Shown: positions 35,050-50,152, counted from the first letter of the stretch. The stretch is 64,000 bases of DNA from Flaccisagitta enflata (GCA_965153355.1 OZ231126.1:59954001-60018000); one strand, 5' to 3'. Made by a program: numbers and translations. The notes: generated by a model from the letters alone, not told the origin.

Positions 35050-35560
35050 AGCTTTTTTTCGTCGTTTTACGTCATTTTAGGGTATTTTACGTCATTTTAA
35101 GTCATTTTATGTCATTTTAAGTCATTTCCAGTCATTTTCAGTTAGTTTTAGTCACTTGAGTCATTTTGTCATTTTTTGTCATTTTTGTCATTTTATCTTA
35201 TTTTGAGTCATTTTAAGTCATTCTTAGTCATTCTAAGTTATTCTAAGTCATTCTAAGTCATTCTAAGTCATTCTAAGTCATTACAAGTCATTCTAAGTCA
35301 TTCTCAGTCACTCTAAATTATTTTTGGCTTTTGTAGTTTTTAGTAACACTTTGCTTTTTTGCATTGTTTTTGGTCAATTTGGGTTGTCTTGAGTTATTTT
35401 GAGTCATTTTTTTGTTGTTTTTGGTCATTTTTGGTTGCTTTAAGTCATTTCTGGTTGCTTTTAGTCATTTTTGGTCATTTTTGATCATTTACGTCACTTT
35501 GTTAATTTAAGTCATTTGTGTCGTTTTTGGGCATTTTATGTCATTTTGGAAGATTTCAGG
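35050..35560. repeat. AAGTCATTTT/AAGTCATTCT decamer array
   Basis: Degenerate 10 bp units, with TTTTTGGTC variants toward the right. Internal to B16. Confidence 0.85.
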
Positions 35561-35699
35561 TCATTTAGTTTAAGTCTGGTTTAAGTCTGACCCACTTATG
35601 TATATCTTTGACCCTCTTAAAGATATCTTTGTCCCTCTCATATATATCTTTGACCCTCTCATGTATATCTTTGACCCTCTCAACTGAATTCTACTTCAA

Positions 35700-36560
35700 A
35701 CATTTATTTGTGCTTGTTTACGTCTGGTTTACGTCTGGATTATGTCTGGTTTATGTCTGGTTTATGTCTGGTTTAAGTCTGGTTTCAGTCTGGTTCAAGT
35801 CTGGTTCAAGTCAGGTTTAAGTTTGGTTGAAGTCTGGCCTGAGTCTGGTTGAAGTCTGGTTTAAGTCTGGTTTAAGTCTGGTTTAAGTCTGGTTTAAGTC
35901 TGGTTTAAGTCTGGTTTAAGTCTGGTTTAAGCCTGGTTTAAGTCTGGTTTAAGTCTGGTTTAAGTCTGGTTTAAATCTGGTTTAAGTCTGGTTTACATCT
36001 GGATTATGTCTGGTTTATGTCTGGTTTATGTCTGGTTTCAGTCTGGTTTCAGTCTAGTTCAAGTCTGGTTCAAGTCAGGTTTAAGTTTGGTTTAAGTCTG
36101 GTTTGAGTCTGGTTGAAGTCTGGTTGAAGTCTGGTTTAAGTCTGGTTTAAGTCTGGTTTAAGTCTGGTTTAAGTCTGGTTTAAGTCTGGTTTAAGTCTGG
36201 TTTAAGTCTTGTTTAAGTCTGGTTTAAGTCTGGTTTAAGTCTGGTTTAAGTCTGGTTTAAGTCTGGTTTACGTCTAGATTATGTCTGGTTTATGTCTGGT
36301 TTATGTCTGGTTTCAATCTGGTTTCAGTCTGGTTCAAGTCTGCTTCAAGTCAGGTTTAAGTTTGGTTTAAGTCTGGTTTGAGTCTGGTTGAAGTCTGGTT
36401 GAAGTCTGGTTTAAGTCTGGTTTAAGTATGGTTTAAGTCTTGTTTAAGTCTGGTTTAAGTCTGGTTTAAGTCTGGTTTAAGTCTGGTTTAAGTCTGGTTT
36501 AAGCCTGGTTTAAGTCTGGTTTAAATCTGGTTTAAGTCTAGTTTAAGTCTGGATTTAGCC
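35700..36560. repeat. 11 bp satellite GTCTGGTTTAA with higher-order repeat
   Basis: About 78 monomers. A series of variant monomers (GGATTATG, GGTTTCAGTCT, GGTTCAAGTC, CAGGTTTAAG, GGTTGAAGTC) recurs in the same order at about 35737, 36001 and 36276. The spacings of 264 and 275 bp are exactly 24 and 25 monomers. Confidence 0.9.
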
Positions 36561-36848
36561 AATAAAGTGATACAATAAGTAGTCAGGTCAATTCAGTTAT
36601 CTTTGTCTCGCACGCGACTTATAGGTGTTGGCCTTGTTTAAAGCCTTGTTCCACCAACTTTTTCAAGTACTAAATCAACGGAGTGACAAATTATGAGTAG
36701 CATCACATCTCCAGCGTGTGGGCTGACACACCATTCACCAACACACACAGATTCAGAGACTGATGACATGACGGATAAAAAATTGAGGGGATAGATTAAA
36801 AAATGCAACGTCGCATATTTTAAAGCTCGTATTTAGAAAACTGTTAAA

Positions 36849-36852
<4 letters not shown>

Positions 36853-36939
<87 letters not shown>
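36853..36939. repeat. (CT)n microsatellite
   Basis: About 43 units. 36641-36850 has no other feature. Confidence 0.95.
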
Positions 36940-36945
<6 letters not shown>

Positions 36946-37067
36946 TGGATGTGAGAAAGGTCAGATAAGCTTTAAAGCAAAAGATTGAGAAAAAAGGGGA
37001 AAATAAAGCACGGGAAAATGTGAAACATGAACTGAAAGGATGGCCTTCACCACGTTTTCAGCGTCAA

Positions 37068-38976
<1,909 letters not shown>

Positions 38977-39423
38977 GAGAGAGAGAGAGAGAGAGAGGAA
39001 GAGAGAGAAGATACTCAGTCTTCTCGGTTAGGGGAAGAATATTTATACACGTATGAATAATAAATGGAGAGTATCACACTAACTTCCAAGTCACTATCTC
39101 TGCATCGTGCGTGAACCAAGTAGTTAGGATTCAGAGGCGCCATTGTGTCTGCAGAGGATGACCCAGTGGAAATATGCATGAAGAAAAACGCATGCTTTAT
39201 TTTCTTAAGGCATACATTTTATTGAGCAATATAATCATATCTTAAACGTAAAGTGCTTTTCACTTGCAGTTGTATGAAATTGGGAAATTTCTGTATCATA
39301 TTTTTCGTTGATGTCTATCTGTAGGTCTGTCTGCAACATTTATGTACAAAGCCTGCCAAAAGAAAAACGAAAAAAAAGACAAAACTTTGCAAGTTGTTTC
39401 TGGTCATTAAGTTGATGCTTTTT

Positions 39424-39876
39424 GGGCAGCAGCCCCGAAGGGGTCGATGTCCTATGCTTTCACACATATGGGGGATTTTCTCCTCCTTCTTCTCTGTACC
39501 CCCCTCCCCCAGCCTTGAGGCCCATATCTCAGCCTCGAGGCCCATATCCCAACCTCGAGGCTCAAATCCCAGTCTTGAGGCCCAAATCCCAACCTCCAGG
39601 CCCAATTCCCCTCAAGGTCAAATTCCAGCCTCAGGGTTGCAGCCAAGACTGGTGAGCTGGGGAGGCTGGGGATATGAGCCTCAGGCCTGAATTTGGGCCT
39701 TGAGCTGGGGAAAGGAGTGCAGGAGGGAGGAAGAAGGAGAAAATCCCACACATATGTGAAAGCATAGGTCATGGACCCCTTTGGGGCAGCTGCCCTGCTT
39801 CCTCCCTCAAATTCAAGCACAACCTACCTAAGCAGGGTTAGGGTATCGCTGACGATCTAACGCTTTTGCGACTATT
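39424..39876. mobile_element. family A element A9 (short end left, long end right)
   Basis: GGGCAGCAGCCCCGAAGGGG after TTTTT, CTTTCACACATATGGGGG, a CTT tract, GAGGCCCA(A/T)ATCCC units, then the mirrored half and a long end with GGGTATCGCTGACGATC and AACGCTTTTGCGACTATT. Confidence 0.75.
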
Positions 39877-39890
39877 TTCATTATATGGGT

Positions 39891-40440
39891 CAATAGCCGC
39901 AAAAGTGTTACATGGTCAGCGGTACCAGTTAACACTGAGTTAGCAGCCCCGAGGGCGATGTCCCGTGGGCCTGAGGACTTTCGTTTTGTTCGTCCCATCC
40001 GTCCGTCCGTCATTGTTTGTCCCCCAGCCCTCTTAGGCCTGAAATCTGACCTCTCAGGCCTAAAATCTGCCCTCTCAGGCCTGAAATCTGCCCTCTCAGA
40101 CCTTGAATCTGCCCTCTCAGGACTGAAATCTGGCCTTTCAGGCCTGAATCCTGTCCTCTCAGGCAATAATCTGCCCTCTCAAGCCTGAAATCTGCCTCGC
40201 AGATTCAAGGCTGAGAGGGAGTGGGTCAGGCCTGAGAGGGTGGGCCTGGCCTAGAGGGCAGGCCTGAGGGCTGAAGCGGACGGATGGATGGATATGGACG
40301 GACAAACGAAGCAGACAATCCCTGTGTTCTGAGACTTCGTCCCCTTCGGGGCCGCTGCCCTGCCTATCATTCCAATTTTCAACTATGCAAAGCAGGGCAA
40401 TGGGTATCGCTGACCACGTATTGCCCTTGGGCGACCTGTT
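39891..40440. mobile_element. family A element A10, hybrid with two long ends
   Basis: The left end is CAATAGCCGCAAAAGTG then GGTCAGCGGTACC, of the CGCAAAAGCG subtype. The right end, GGTATCGCTGACC then GCCCTTGGGCGACCTGTT, is of the GCCC/GGGC subtype. The interior is a 21 bp minisatellite centred on TCAGGCCTGA (40025-40200), then inverse copies and (GGAT)n. Confidence 0.7.
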
Positions 40441-40471
40441 AAGATTTTTTTTCTCATTATTTATGGTTACT

Positions 40472-40773
40472 GGGCAGCGGTCCGGGAGGGGCAGATGACC
40501 TATGATTCAACACAGGACGATTTTTCAACAATTTTCCAACACAGGACAATTTTCCATTTCAATAGAAATTTTTGTGTATTTTGATCAATTTACCATGATA
40601 TTCAATGAGAATTATAGCATTTTAGTATTATTTTGGCGATTTTTCATGTTATCCAATGGGAATTTTAGCAATTTCGATTTTGATCAATTTTCCATGTTTT
40701 TCAATGGGCAATTCTATAAAAAAATTTCCCTGTATGGAACCACAGGTCTACTGCCCCTCCGGGGCCGCTGCCC
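40472..40773. mobile_element. family A element A11 with two short ends
   Basis: GGGCAGCGGTCCGGGAGGGG at left, CCCCTCCGGGGCCGCTGCCC at right. The core stem has shifted to CCGGGAGGGG. The interior is AT-rich with TTTTCCA(T/A) repeats instead of GC-rich units. Confidence 0.65.
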
Positions 40774-40907
40774 AAAAGGCTCTTTCATGACCGTTGCAAC
40801 TGGTGAGACCCACAGTCCGTAGCCCGTGATGAAGGGTGTGAACAGATTTCGGATCGCACGCAGTTTCGTGAATCATTTCTAACAACATTCATAAAATGGA
40901 ATGGAAT

Positions 40908-41150
40908 GGAAGAAGAAGAAGAAGAAGAAGAAGAAGAAGAAGAAGAAAGAAGAAGAAGAAGAAGAAGAAGAAGAAGAAGAAGAACCAGAACCAGAACCAG
41001 AACAAGAACAAGAACCAGAACCAGAACCAGAACCAGAACAAGAATAAGAACCAGAACAAGAACAAGAACCAGACCAAGAACAAGAACAAGAACAAGAACC
41101 AGAACAATAACAAGAACATGTACAAGAAGAAAAACAAGAACAAGAAGAAA
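40908..41150. repeat. (AAG)n then (CCAGAA/CAAGAA)n compound repeat
   Basis: Purine-rich trinucleotide array passing into a hexanucleotide array. Translations are artefacts. Confidence 0.95.
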
Positions 41151-41275
41151 AAAGTTGGTCTAGGGGAGGAAAGAGTCGGAATCAATTGGCCAAAGGAAAA
41201 CCAAAAGCGGGTTGGAGCAAGGCCAAGGCAAGACGCTGTTTGGTCCATACTGGAGATACAGATTCTGTACGGAAT

Positions 41276-41277
<2 letters not shown>

Positions 41278-41306
<29 letters not shown>

Positions 41307-41540
41307 AGAAACAGAGAAGCAAAGAGACAGAGAGATAGACAGATAGACAGACAGTCAAAATGAAGAACAGACTGAAAAACAGACAAACATACAGATAGAC
41401 AATGACAGACAGAGGAGCGGATAAACATATAAAAAAAAAAACAGACAAATGGATAGCCAGTTAAGCAAACAAGCAGACAAACAGACAGACAAACCGTCAA
41501 ACAGACAAACAGACAAACAGACAGACAGAAATAACTGGCT
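41278..41540. repeat. (GA)n and degenerate (GACA)n tract
   Basis: Short GA core at 41278-41300, then CAGACA/GACAGA units with A-rich spacers. Confidence 0.8.
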
Positions 41541-41814
41541 CTCATAAAAAGACTCACAATCAGAGCAATAGTAGAGAAGAGAGATAGTACAACAGAGGTA
41601 CATGAGACAGTCTCAATACAGTCACAATACAGAAGCAAAGTCAATCGACATTCGATTTTCATTATGGCGCTGAAATGGAAATGCAAGAGGGCCAAGAAGG
41701 CGAAATAACAACCGAGTAAATGACCGAATATGGTGAAGATGAAGAGGCAAGGCAGCAGGTTGCCAGACTAAGAGAAGATGAATATCCAAACTAGATGGGG
41801 CCAAGAAAATGTGT

Positions 41815-41815
41815 G

Positions 41816-41898
<83 letters not shown>

Positions 41899-41901
41899 GA
41901 G

Positions 41902-41960
<59 letters not shown>

Positions 41961-42110
41961 CAGAGGAACAGAGAAACAGAGAGACAGAGAGAATGAGAGA
42001 CAGAGAGAGAGAGAGAGAGACAGAGGCAGAGACAGAGAGAAAGAGACAGGGAGGAAGAGACAGAGGGGAGGAGAAAGAGACAGAGAGACAGAGAGACAGA
42101 CAGATTGACA
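41815..42110. repeat. (GT)n followed by (GA)n/(GACA)n
   Basis: About 40 GT units to 41894, then GA-rich to 42110. Junction AAAAGAGAAAC. 42115-42590 has no assigned feature apart from residual GACA units to about 42240. Confidence 0.95.
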
Positions 42111-42593
42111 GATAAAATAAAGAGTAGACAGAACAACGGACAAACAGACAAAGACAGAGTGGTAGAAAGACAAGCGGACATGCGGCCAAACAGATAAGCA
42201 GACAAAGTAACAGACAGACAACTAGACAGGAAAAACAGACACACGAACAAACAAGATTTAGTGATGTAAATAAAAACAATGAGTTGTGATGAGTGATCAG
42301 CCATATTGTCTGATTTTGATACTGAAAGCAAACTCTCAACGGCCTTTTTCATGAAGAAAACTGAGGTTATTCGGAGTGGCCGTGCGAAGGTTTTTTTTTC
42401 CTTCTTTTTCTTGCTTTTGCGACCGTGCGTTGCTGTTTTGTTTACGCTTAACTTCGAAGCGTGAAGTGAAGGGGGCAAAACGGATACGCTTCGCGAGTTT
42501 TAATTAAAATCCTAACGAATAAGTGTTTAGTGAAAGTCCTAACCATGAACAAAACAAGGTTTCAGGGAGGTGTGTTATAAAGAGAGTTAGACT

Positions 42594-42702
42594 ACCTATA
42601 GTGCTTTCACGCTCAAGGAAGAAATTGTGATAATCATGTTTTTCATACGGAAAAAACATGATTATCGAGATTTTTTCCTTGAGCGTGAAAGCACCGCTAG
42701 GA
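42594..42702. ncRNA. long near-perfect hairpin, miRNA-precursor-like or tiny MITE
   Basis: Arms of about 44-50 bp around a loop of about 5 nt (ATACG). The 5' arm runs GTGCTTTCACGCTCAAGGAA to GATAATCATGTTTTTC, and the 3' arm is its complement with a small internal bulge. Pairing continues through CCTA/TAGG outside. The size and shape fit a metazoan pre-miRNA, but the high base identity also fits a young MITE. No expression evidence. Confidence 0.45.
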
Positions 42703-42719
42703 AATAAGTTTGTCGGCGA

Positions 42720-42870
42720 GCTTAACGGTACAAAGCTGCTTCAAAATTGCACCAATCTAATCAAAATTGGTGAGATTCTAAAACTACATCGAATTTTCTT
42801 TCAAATGCCACCAACCCCAATTACATATCTCAAACCATTTAGAAATGAGACAAAAGAAAATTACCAATAA
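42720..42870 (-). repeat. module U copy with flanking repeat
   Basis: Read on the minus strand it gives CTCATTTCTAAATGGTTTGA, a GTAATTGGGG patch, then GGCATTTGAAAGAAAATT. This follows the module U order. Confidence 0.45.
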
Positions 42871-43084
42871 GGCAGCTCTCATAATAGGAAAAAAGTCATC
42901 AATTAACGATGTTTTAGATTTTTATGGGGTGTGTTTTTGTCTAATTGATTGCCACACTGCATCTGGCATCTTTTTGGTTTGTTCCACTCTCTACATGTTT
43001 CTCTGTTTGAGAGAGAGGCATCCAACCCCCATCCACACCCCAACCCCAACCCCCACACACAAGCACCGCTTGTTTTTCCACTTT

Positions 43085-43165
43085 TCTACTCGGACGGACA
43101 AACGGACCAACAGACCAATGGATGAACTGACAGACAAAGCCTCTCATAGAGTCCAGAGTTGAAAT
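43085..43165 (+). mobile_element. decayed family B 3' end
   Basis: GGACGGACAAACGGACC, then GACAAAGCCTCTCATAGAGTC; hairpin eroded. Preceded by a (CCCCAA/CACCC) tract at 43025-43062. Confidence 0.35.
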
Positions 43166-43249
43166 GAGAGAGAGACTGTGCTGCCAGGATGCACAATCAT
43201 CACCTGGGACATTTCAAAGTTCAAATAGACTTCAATTAACACAATTCCT

Positions 43250-43540
43250 CGTTTTTGGGAAAAATGTGAAAAATGCGAAAAAATATTAAAAGATTTAAAA
43301 AATCATAGCTCCAAAATTATCAATCGCACAGAATTCTGCTTGGCGTCATCTGAAAGAGGAGAATTAGCTCTTTCTTAGCTATTAATTTCATGCGTAGTCC
43401 CATTCTGCCCAAAAGATACATCAACTTGCCCAAACGCCTCTTAAAACAAAGAGAAATTCGTTTTACTCTGCAGGACTCAAAAAGACCGAAGGGACTTTGT
43501 CTCTTCGACTTTTTTCCAAATCATTACATCAGATAAATGG
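43250..43540 (+). repeat. family G dispersed repeat, copy G1
   Basis: It aligns with 46735-47010 through GCTTGGCGTCATCTGAAAGA, AATTAGCTCTTTCTTA, the CCCA(A)AA(G/A)ATAC patch and a hairpin AAAAAGACCGAAG / CTTCGACTTTTT. No ORF. 43545-44310 has nothing else I can name. Confidence 0.6.
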
Positions 43541-44320
43541 CAAAAATATGGCATTCTGATTTTATTCTCTCTTTAGGGACAAACTTCATAGTTTTGTTAA
43601 ATCCAATGCTTGCATATAAATGGCAGCACAACACCGATTTCAGACAAATATACTTGTAGTTGTTGACTTGCTCATAAACAGTTTAAGTCACAACTAGATA
43701 GTGTACAGGTTACACAAATGTAAGTCTAGATATACATGTATACATTGATGGCAGGCTTGAAAACATCATAATAAAAGTCCAAAAACCTGTGAAGCTCTGT
43801 AGCCTTCCATGGCTTTGTCAAAGCTTTCCCAGTCATAAAAATCTGTCAAATGATGCCTATGGTGATGTCCCAATGTATCAGTCATATTTTTGGTACTTAG
43901 ATTATATTTTTTTGTCATCTCAATGGTGATTTCTTGACTCGCCGACAAAATTTTTTCCAAGATAGGAAATGCATATACATTTTTTAGTTCTGATGTAGTT
44001 GGATCATAGTTGCTTTCCCAATTATATATTTTGTGTAATCATCCATTGTTCCCTTTCACATACCTAATTCAGAGTTAGCCCGTAGACTTCTTTCATCCGT
44101 CATAAATCATCTTTTATTTATCGGTACGCATGAGTGAGTTGAGTGGTATAAAGTGGCGTCAGGTGTTTTTTCCCCATCAGGGGGGGTTTATAGACTGTGG
44201 CACAGTCGGGAGAGAATTTGCATTCTAAGAGAGAACTGGTGTAACACGTTTGTGGCCATTTCAACTATTCCAAAGGCGCCAGCAAATTTCTCAAAAGTCG
44301 ACGAAAATACGGTTAGAAAT

Positions 44321-44968
<648 letters not shown>

Positions 44969-46384
44969 ACAATATAAAAGGTGTAGATTCTGAGAAAAAA
45001 AAGAAAAAGGTTAGAATTGACATGATCATGAATAATGTTTTACCATGTTATATGAAATGACAATTTGAATATTCATGTCACAGGTTGTCATGCCTAGGAA
45101 AAAGATGTCATGGGGCTCCGAAAATTTAGCTAAAAAAGAAAGAAAGAAAGAAAGATTTTTGAAAATGAGGAGACGAGAATAACTAAAGGAAAGCAAGGAC
45201 CAAATCTAATAGATATGTCCTCTTTATTTACAAAATATTTTGAAAAATTAGAAATGACAATTCGAAGAGAAAGATTGTACTCATACAACCATGTTATGAT
45301 AACATTCCTATCCATGGACAGACTTGTAAAACTACTTATCTACCTACATTCAGGGACGGCGAGAGAAATGACGTGCCCCGCCACTGACCCCCTGGGCACC
45401 TCCAAATTACCTCATTATTTTCAAAAAGATTATAAAAACTTTTCTTTGAAATTGCTGGACATTTTAAAAGGATCACTAAATTGATTGAGCTATGAGCTGA
45501 ATTTAAATCAGTTAGGGCCAAGCTAAGGGCTAAGCTACAGTGTTGTTTAACTCAAATGGGCCCTTTCTCAACTTTTTTTTTTCTTTTGAATTTTTTGTTC
45601 AACTTTTTTCTCTTTTTTTTCTCTTTTTTTGTTTTGTTTTATTTTCATTTTTTTTATCTTAAGGGGGCATCGCGGGCCCCCCTGAGGCCCGCGCCTCCCG
45701 TATTGTATGGAGGTGTCCCCCCACCCTTTCGCCGCCCCTGCCTCTCTTCTCTCTTAGAGATAGACGGACGCATCTAAAAGAAGGAAAAAAGAAATATAAA
45801 GAAATGGATTTGGATTTAGAAAAAAGGCACAAAAATTGATTTTTCTTGCAGGTCACACTCCACACATTTCCAATTCCCACACTTCAATAGTTCGTTTTTT
45901 TATTTCTTCCCCATTTTTTATCTCTCTCTCTTTCTTTTCCCTTTTGTCTCTCTTTTTCTTTCTTTCTCTTTCTTTCTTTCTCTCTTTGCCTCATTCTTCT
46001 CACGATCTTTTTTTCCTTTTGAATCCGGGAACGAAAATTCATTATTCATTCTTTGAGTACTTTCTTCCCTTTTCCCCCTTTCTTAGCTCACATCGCTGCT
46101 CCTGCCTCCATTCTACTCCCCCTTCAATAATTTTGCCTTTTTGCCCAACCCGGTGTTCTTCGACCCACTTCTATAAATACCAATAAAGGCGGCTAATCGC
46201 CGACCGGAAAAAAGGCATAAGTGGGAGACTCTTTTTTTCAGTGCATGTTCTTTTGTATGTGCATTTCATGATGTCTGGTCAATTGTTTTTCTGTTTTTGT
46301 TATTCAACCTCTGTCTCTCTTTGTCTCTATGCCTCTCAGTCTTCCTTTATCTTTATGTGTGTGTTTGTTTGTTTGTTTGTTTGT

Positions 46385-46401
46385 GTGTGTTTCTCTGTTT
46401 T

Positions 46402-46484
<83 letters not shown>

Positions 46485-46551
46485 GTTCCTCTCTCTCTCT
46501 CTCTCTGTTCCACTCTCTTTCTCTCTCTGTTCCTCTCTCTTTCTTTCTCTG

Positions 46552-46632
<81 letters not shown>
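46385..46632. repeat. (CT)n/(CTTT)n microsatellite with CTGTTC variants
   Basis: CT-rich, with CTGTTC interruptions at about 46484-46555. It is preceded by a pyrimidine-rich stretch (45900-46100) and (TTTG)n at 46368-46383. 44970-45895 has no supported gene. Confidence 0.92.
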
Positions 46633-46636
<4 letters not shown>

Positions 46637-46734
46637 GTAAAATGCGCAAGCTAGCGTCATAATAGTTAAAGTAAATTTGCCAAACATCTTGACTATTCTC
46701 TCTTGTTACATAGGTCCGAAAAATAGGATCAATG

Positions 46735-47045
46735 AAAAATATTGATCTTTGCAAAAATGCGGAAAAATAAAAAAAGATTTAGAAATTCCATCACTAATGA
46801 TCGTAGAGACTTCTGGTTGGCGCCATTTGAAAGAGAAAAATTAGCTCTTTCTTACTTATGAATATCAAAAAATGTATACTCCCAGCCCAAAAAATACCCA
46901 ACTTTCTAAAATTGCCTCAAACCAAAAATGGAAAACTTTATTTCTCCCCTACGTTTCAAAAAGTCGAATTACGTAATTCGACTTTTTTCCAACAATCTTA
47001 AAAAAAAGTATACCGACACCTAGGCAATTCATTGATTAATTCATC
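46735..47045 (+). repeat. family G dispersed repeat, copy G2
   Basis: Homologous to G1, and carries a perfect 30 bp palindrome at 46958-46987 (AAAAAGTCGAATTA, CG, then the complement). The flanks share GGTTGGCGCCATTTGAAAGA and AATTAGCTCTTTCTTA. Confidence 0.65.
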
Positions 47046-47229
47046 AAGTATTGACCAAAACCTCATACTGACAGTGCAGGGGGGTAATTTCATGTCTTTA
47101 CCTTACTGATGATTTGAGTTTTCCATATTTCAAGCACTCTATGCAGCTTTTTATTTTGTAAAGGATGATTTGGTTTCACATATCTTAAACCAACTTTGCT
47201 AAGCCAATCATTTTGGATATAAGTTTATT

Positions 47230-47560
47230 GTTTTGCTTGTAACTTCTAAACGATTAAAGCTAAAGAAACCAGATTGCGCTCATCTTAAAGATTTTTTGAT
47301 GGAGATTAATTTGCCTTTTTTACAAAAGTGTCTGGCTTTTCTAGAAGCCAAGATATCCTTAGTGGAAGATGTCACTAAAAAATCAAATTTTTCATGCTTC
47401 ATATCTTCCGCATTTTCAAAATTGAATGTTTTCATTCTTTTGCTTGCCATTTCTAAACGGCTAAAGCTACAAGAACCAGATTGCATTCATTCCGAAGATA
47501 ATTTGACAAAGATTAATTTCTTTTTTAAAAAAAGTTTCAAGCGTTTTTAGAAGGGGAAAT
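47230..47560 (+). repeat. direct repeat carrying two module U copies
   Basis: Copies start at about 47240 (AACTTCTAAACGATTAAAGC, ACCAGATTGCGCTCATC, TTAAAGATTTTTTGATGG) and 47448 (CCATTTCTAAACGGCTAAAG, ACCAGATTGCATTCATTC, GAAGATAATTTGAC). The spacing of about 208 bp hints at a tandem unit. Confidence 0.6.
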
Positions 47561-47681
47561 ATCCAAAGTTGAAGGTGTCGGTATACTTATTTCCAAGGTG
47601 GTATGTCAGTCTGCCCGGTGTTCTTCGACCCACTTCTATAAATATGTCAGTCTGTCAATCTGTTTATAACATTGCCTTCCG

Positions 47682-47789
<108 letters not shown>

Positions 47790-48526
47790 TTTTTTATTTT
47801 CACCATTTTTTCCTCATTTCCTCCTTTATTTCATGAATCGAGTATGGATCATAACAGATCATCATTATTTTCTGGGTGCCGCCATGATTTACTTCCAATG
47901 ATGATGGACTGTGGAAAGGAAATGATAAATTATTTGGGCAAAGGCGACAAAAGTCTGTTGCATGGAAACATGGGAGCTTTAAAGTTTGCTGCATCTCCAT
48001 TGTACTTCAAGACTAAGCGAATGCTAAGACTGAAATTCAAAAATCGTAAAACAACAATAAACAATAGATATGATTTTCTTCCTAATGTATTATGCTTCGA
48101 CAAAAGTTATTTTCAAAGGCTTTGTCGCTTTTTTTCTAGCATATCCTATCCTCCTCAATAAAAACCGACTGAAGTTCAAGTCCCATACACCTATTCACAA
48201 CTATTTATGTTTATTTCCAAATCATGTCAAATTATACCTTCAACAGACGGAATGTTGTGGTCCTTAAAATCCGTTAGTGCGGAATGTTAATGTATGTATC
48301 AGTCTGATGACTTTCAATAAATGGTTGTCGAGGTAAACTTTTAAAAATAGCCTTTTTAACGTCAACGCAACCTAGTGTATTGCGTGACTGGACTGGACTG
48401 GACTGTCATAATCCATTAGCTGTATTGGATGCGAATCTCGATAGAGCTGCAGTTTTTAAGCAGGTTTGTACACGAAACACTCAATGCAGCGTCTGTTTTT
48501 TATCCTGATAAATGAGACAAAACTTA

Positions 48527-48708
48527 TGCAGTTGAACCCCGCTCTAACAGACCCGCCAGCAACAAAATAATGTCTATGACAGATGCAAATTCATGGTCCC
48601 TTGAAATAATTTTTGTTTATTTCTTATGCTGGCAATAATAAAATTCCGCCTATAACAGATAAAACTTGCTGGTCCCTTGAAATCCGTCAAAGCGGGGTTC
48701 AACTGTAA
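48527..48708. mobile_element. small inverted-repeat MITE, CAGTTGAACCCCGCT ends
   Basis: The left end is CAGTTGAACCCCGCTCTAAC and the right is its counterpart AAGCGGGGTTCAACTG-TA. Inside is a direct repeat of TGGTCCCTTGAAAT. The ends resemble pogo/mariner-type termini. About 180 bp, no ORF. Confidence 0.6.
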
Positions 48709-48962
48709 TTGAAAAGTAATAAAACTGTTTCCTTTCCATTTATTCTCCCTTGTCACAGCCGGTATGAGACCGTTATTGCCTTTTCCCCTTTTCAGCTACA
48801 TTGCTCGATGATATTGTGCCGTGTTGTATTGATTAATTGTGAAGGGTGGAGAAGATGGAGCACGTAGGGAAATGTGGAGACATTTGAACGAAGCTTTGAA
48901 GGAAGATGAGGTTACCTTGGCTGGGAGCGATAATTACATTTCTTACTTCATTTTCTATAAAA

Positions 48963-49133
<171 letters not shown>

Positions 49134-49360
49134 ATGATTTTGACGCAAAAGTTTGACGAGTCTTCTTCGGAAGACACATCCAAATTCATCCTCTTCATTA
49201 GAAATTCTGAATTTTCTCTTCCCTCGCCGGTGTTTAAAACCTCCCCGAGGATTTTTTGCAGGAGTAACTTAAAGAGTTAAATCGAGAGAGAGACCATGTG
49301 AGGAAAAAGAAAGAGAAAGAGAAAGAGAAGAAAGAAACAGAGAAGAAAAGTAGAAGTAAA

Positions 49361-49849
49361 TGGTCACAAAAGCGTTACATGGTCAGCGGTACCCGATACC
49401 CCAAGTAAGTTGGTGTGAGGAGAAGATAAGGAGAGGGGCAGGCACACTGGAATAGCCGATGTCCTATGATTTCACCCTGGACAAATATAGGATTTTGAGA
49501 ACCTGATTTGGGGTCCAAGGGGCCTAATTTAGAGTCTGAAAGGCGTAAGCGAGGGCTGAAAGGTATGAAATGGAAACAGAGAGGCCTGGTTTGAAGCCTT
49601 AAAGGCTAAAATTGAGAACTGGCATACCTGATTTGGGGTCTGAAAGACCTGATTTAGGGTCTGAAAAGCCTAGTATAGGTCCTGAAAAATCATATAAAGG
49701 GTCTGAGAGGCCTGATATAGGGTCTCCAAAAACTGATACAGCGGCTGAGATGCCTGATTTGGGAGAGGGGATAGATACCAGAAACTGGAAACCGGAAAAT
49801 CGCCCAATGTGAAATCATAGGTCATCAGCTCCTCCGGGGCCGCTGCCCA
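49361..49849. mobile_element. family A element A12
   Basis: The long end is GGTCACAAAAGCGTTACAT then GGTCAGCGGTACCCG. The interior is a 20-21 bp minisatellite (GGTCTGAAAGGCCTGATTTA type, 49500-49760). The mirrored core ends CTCCGGGGCCGCTGCCC. Inner arms GTCCTATGATTTCAC / GTGAAATCATAGGTC. Confidence 0.7.
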
Positions 49850-49893
49850 TAAAGGATGTTTTTATAAGTAACATCTCCAATGTGCGTTCTCTA

Positions 49894-50024
<131 letters not shown>

Positions 50025-50152
50025 TTTGTCCCTTCACGCGTAGCTTTTGACGATATTTATGCGAGGGAATATGTCGTGGCGACTCGTGGGCTTTCTACGA
50101 ACATGCGTATACGCTCTAGTACATCTGCGTGTATACGTGTGCAAATTACGTG

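Larger units (their letters stand above)
34961..36640 (-). mobile_element. family B element B16 carrying a 1.5 kb satellite
   Basis: The hairpin end at 34965-34982 (AGTCGCG, TGCA, CGCGACT) is followed by CTGTAACCCGCTCTGTC and (GGTC)n. The distal end at 36608-36640 is CGCACGCGACTTATAGG then GGCCTTGTTT. The distal motif GCACGCGACT (36610-36619) exactly complements the stem. Between them lie two tandem arrays rather than the usual 100 bp interior. Confidence 0.7.
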
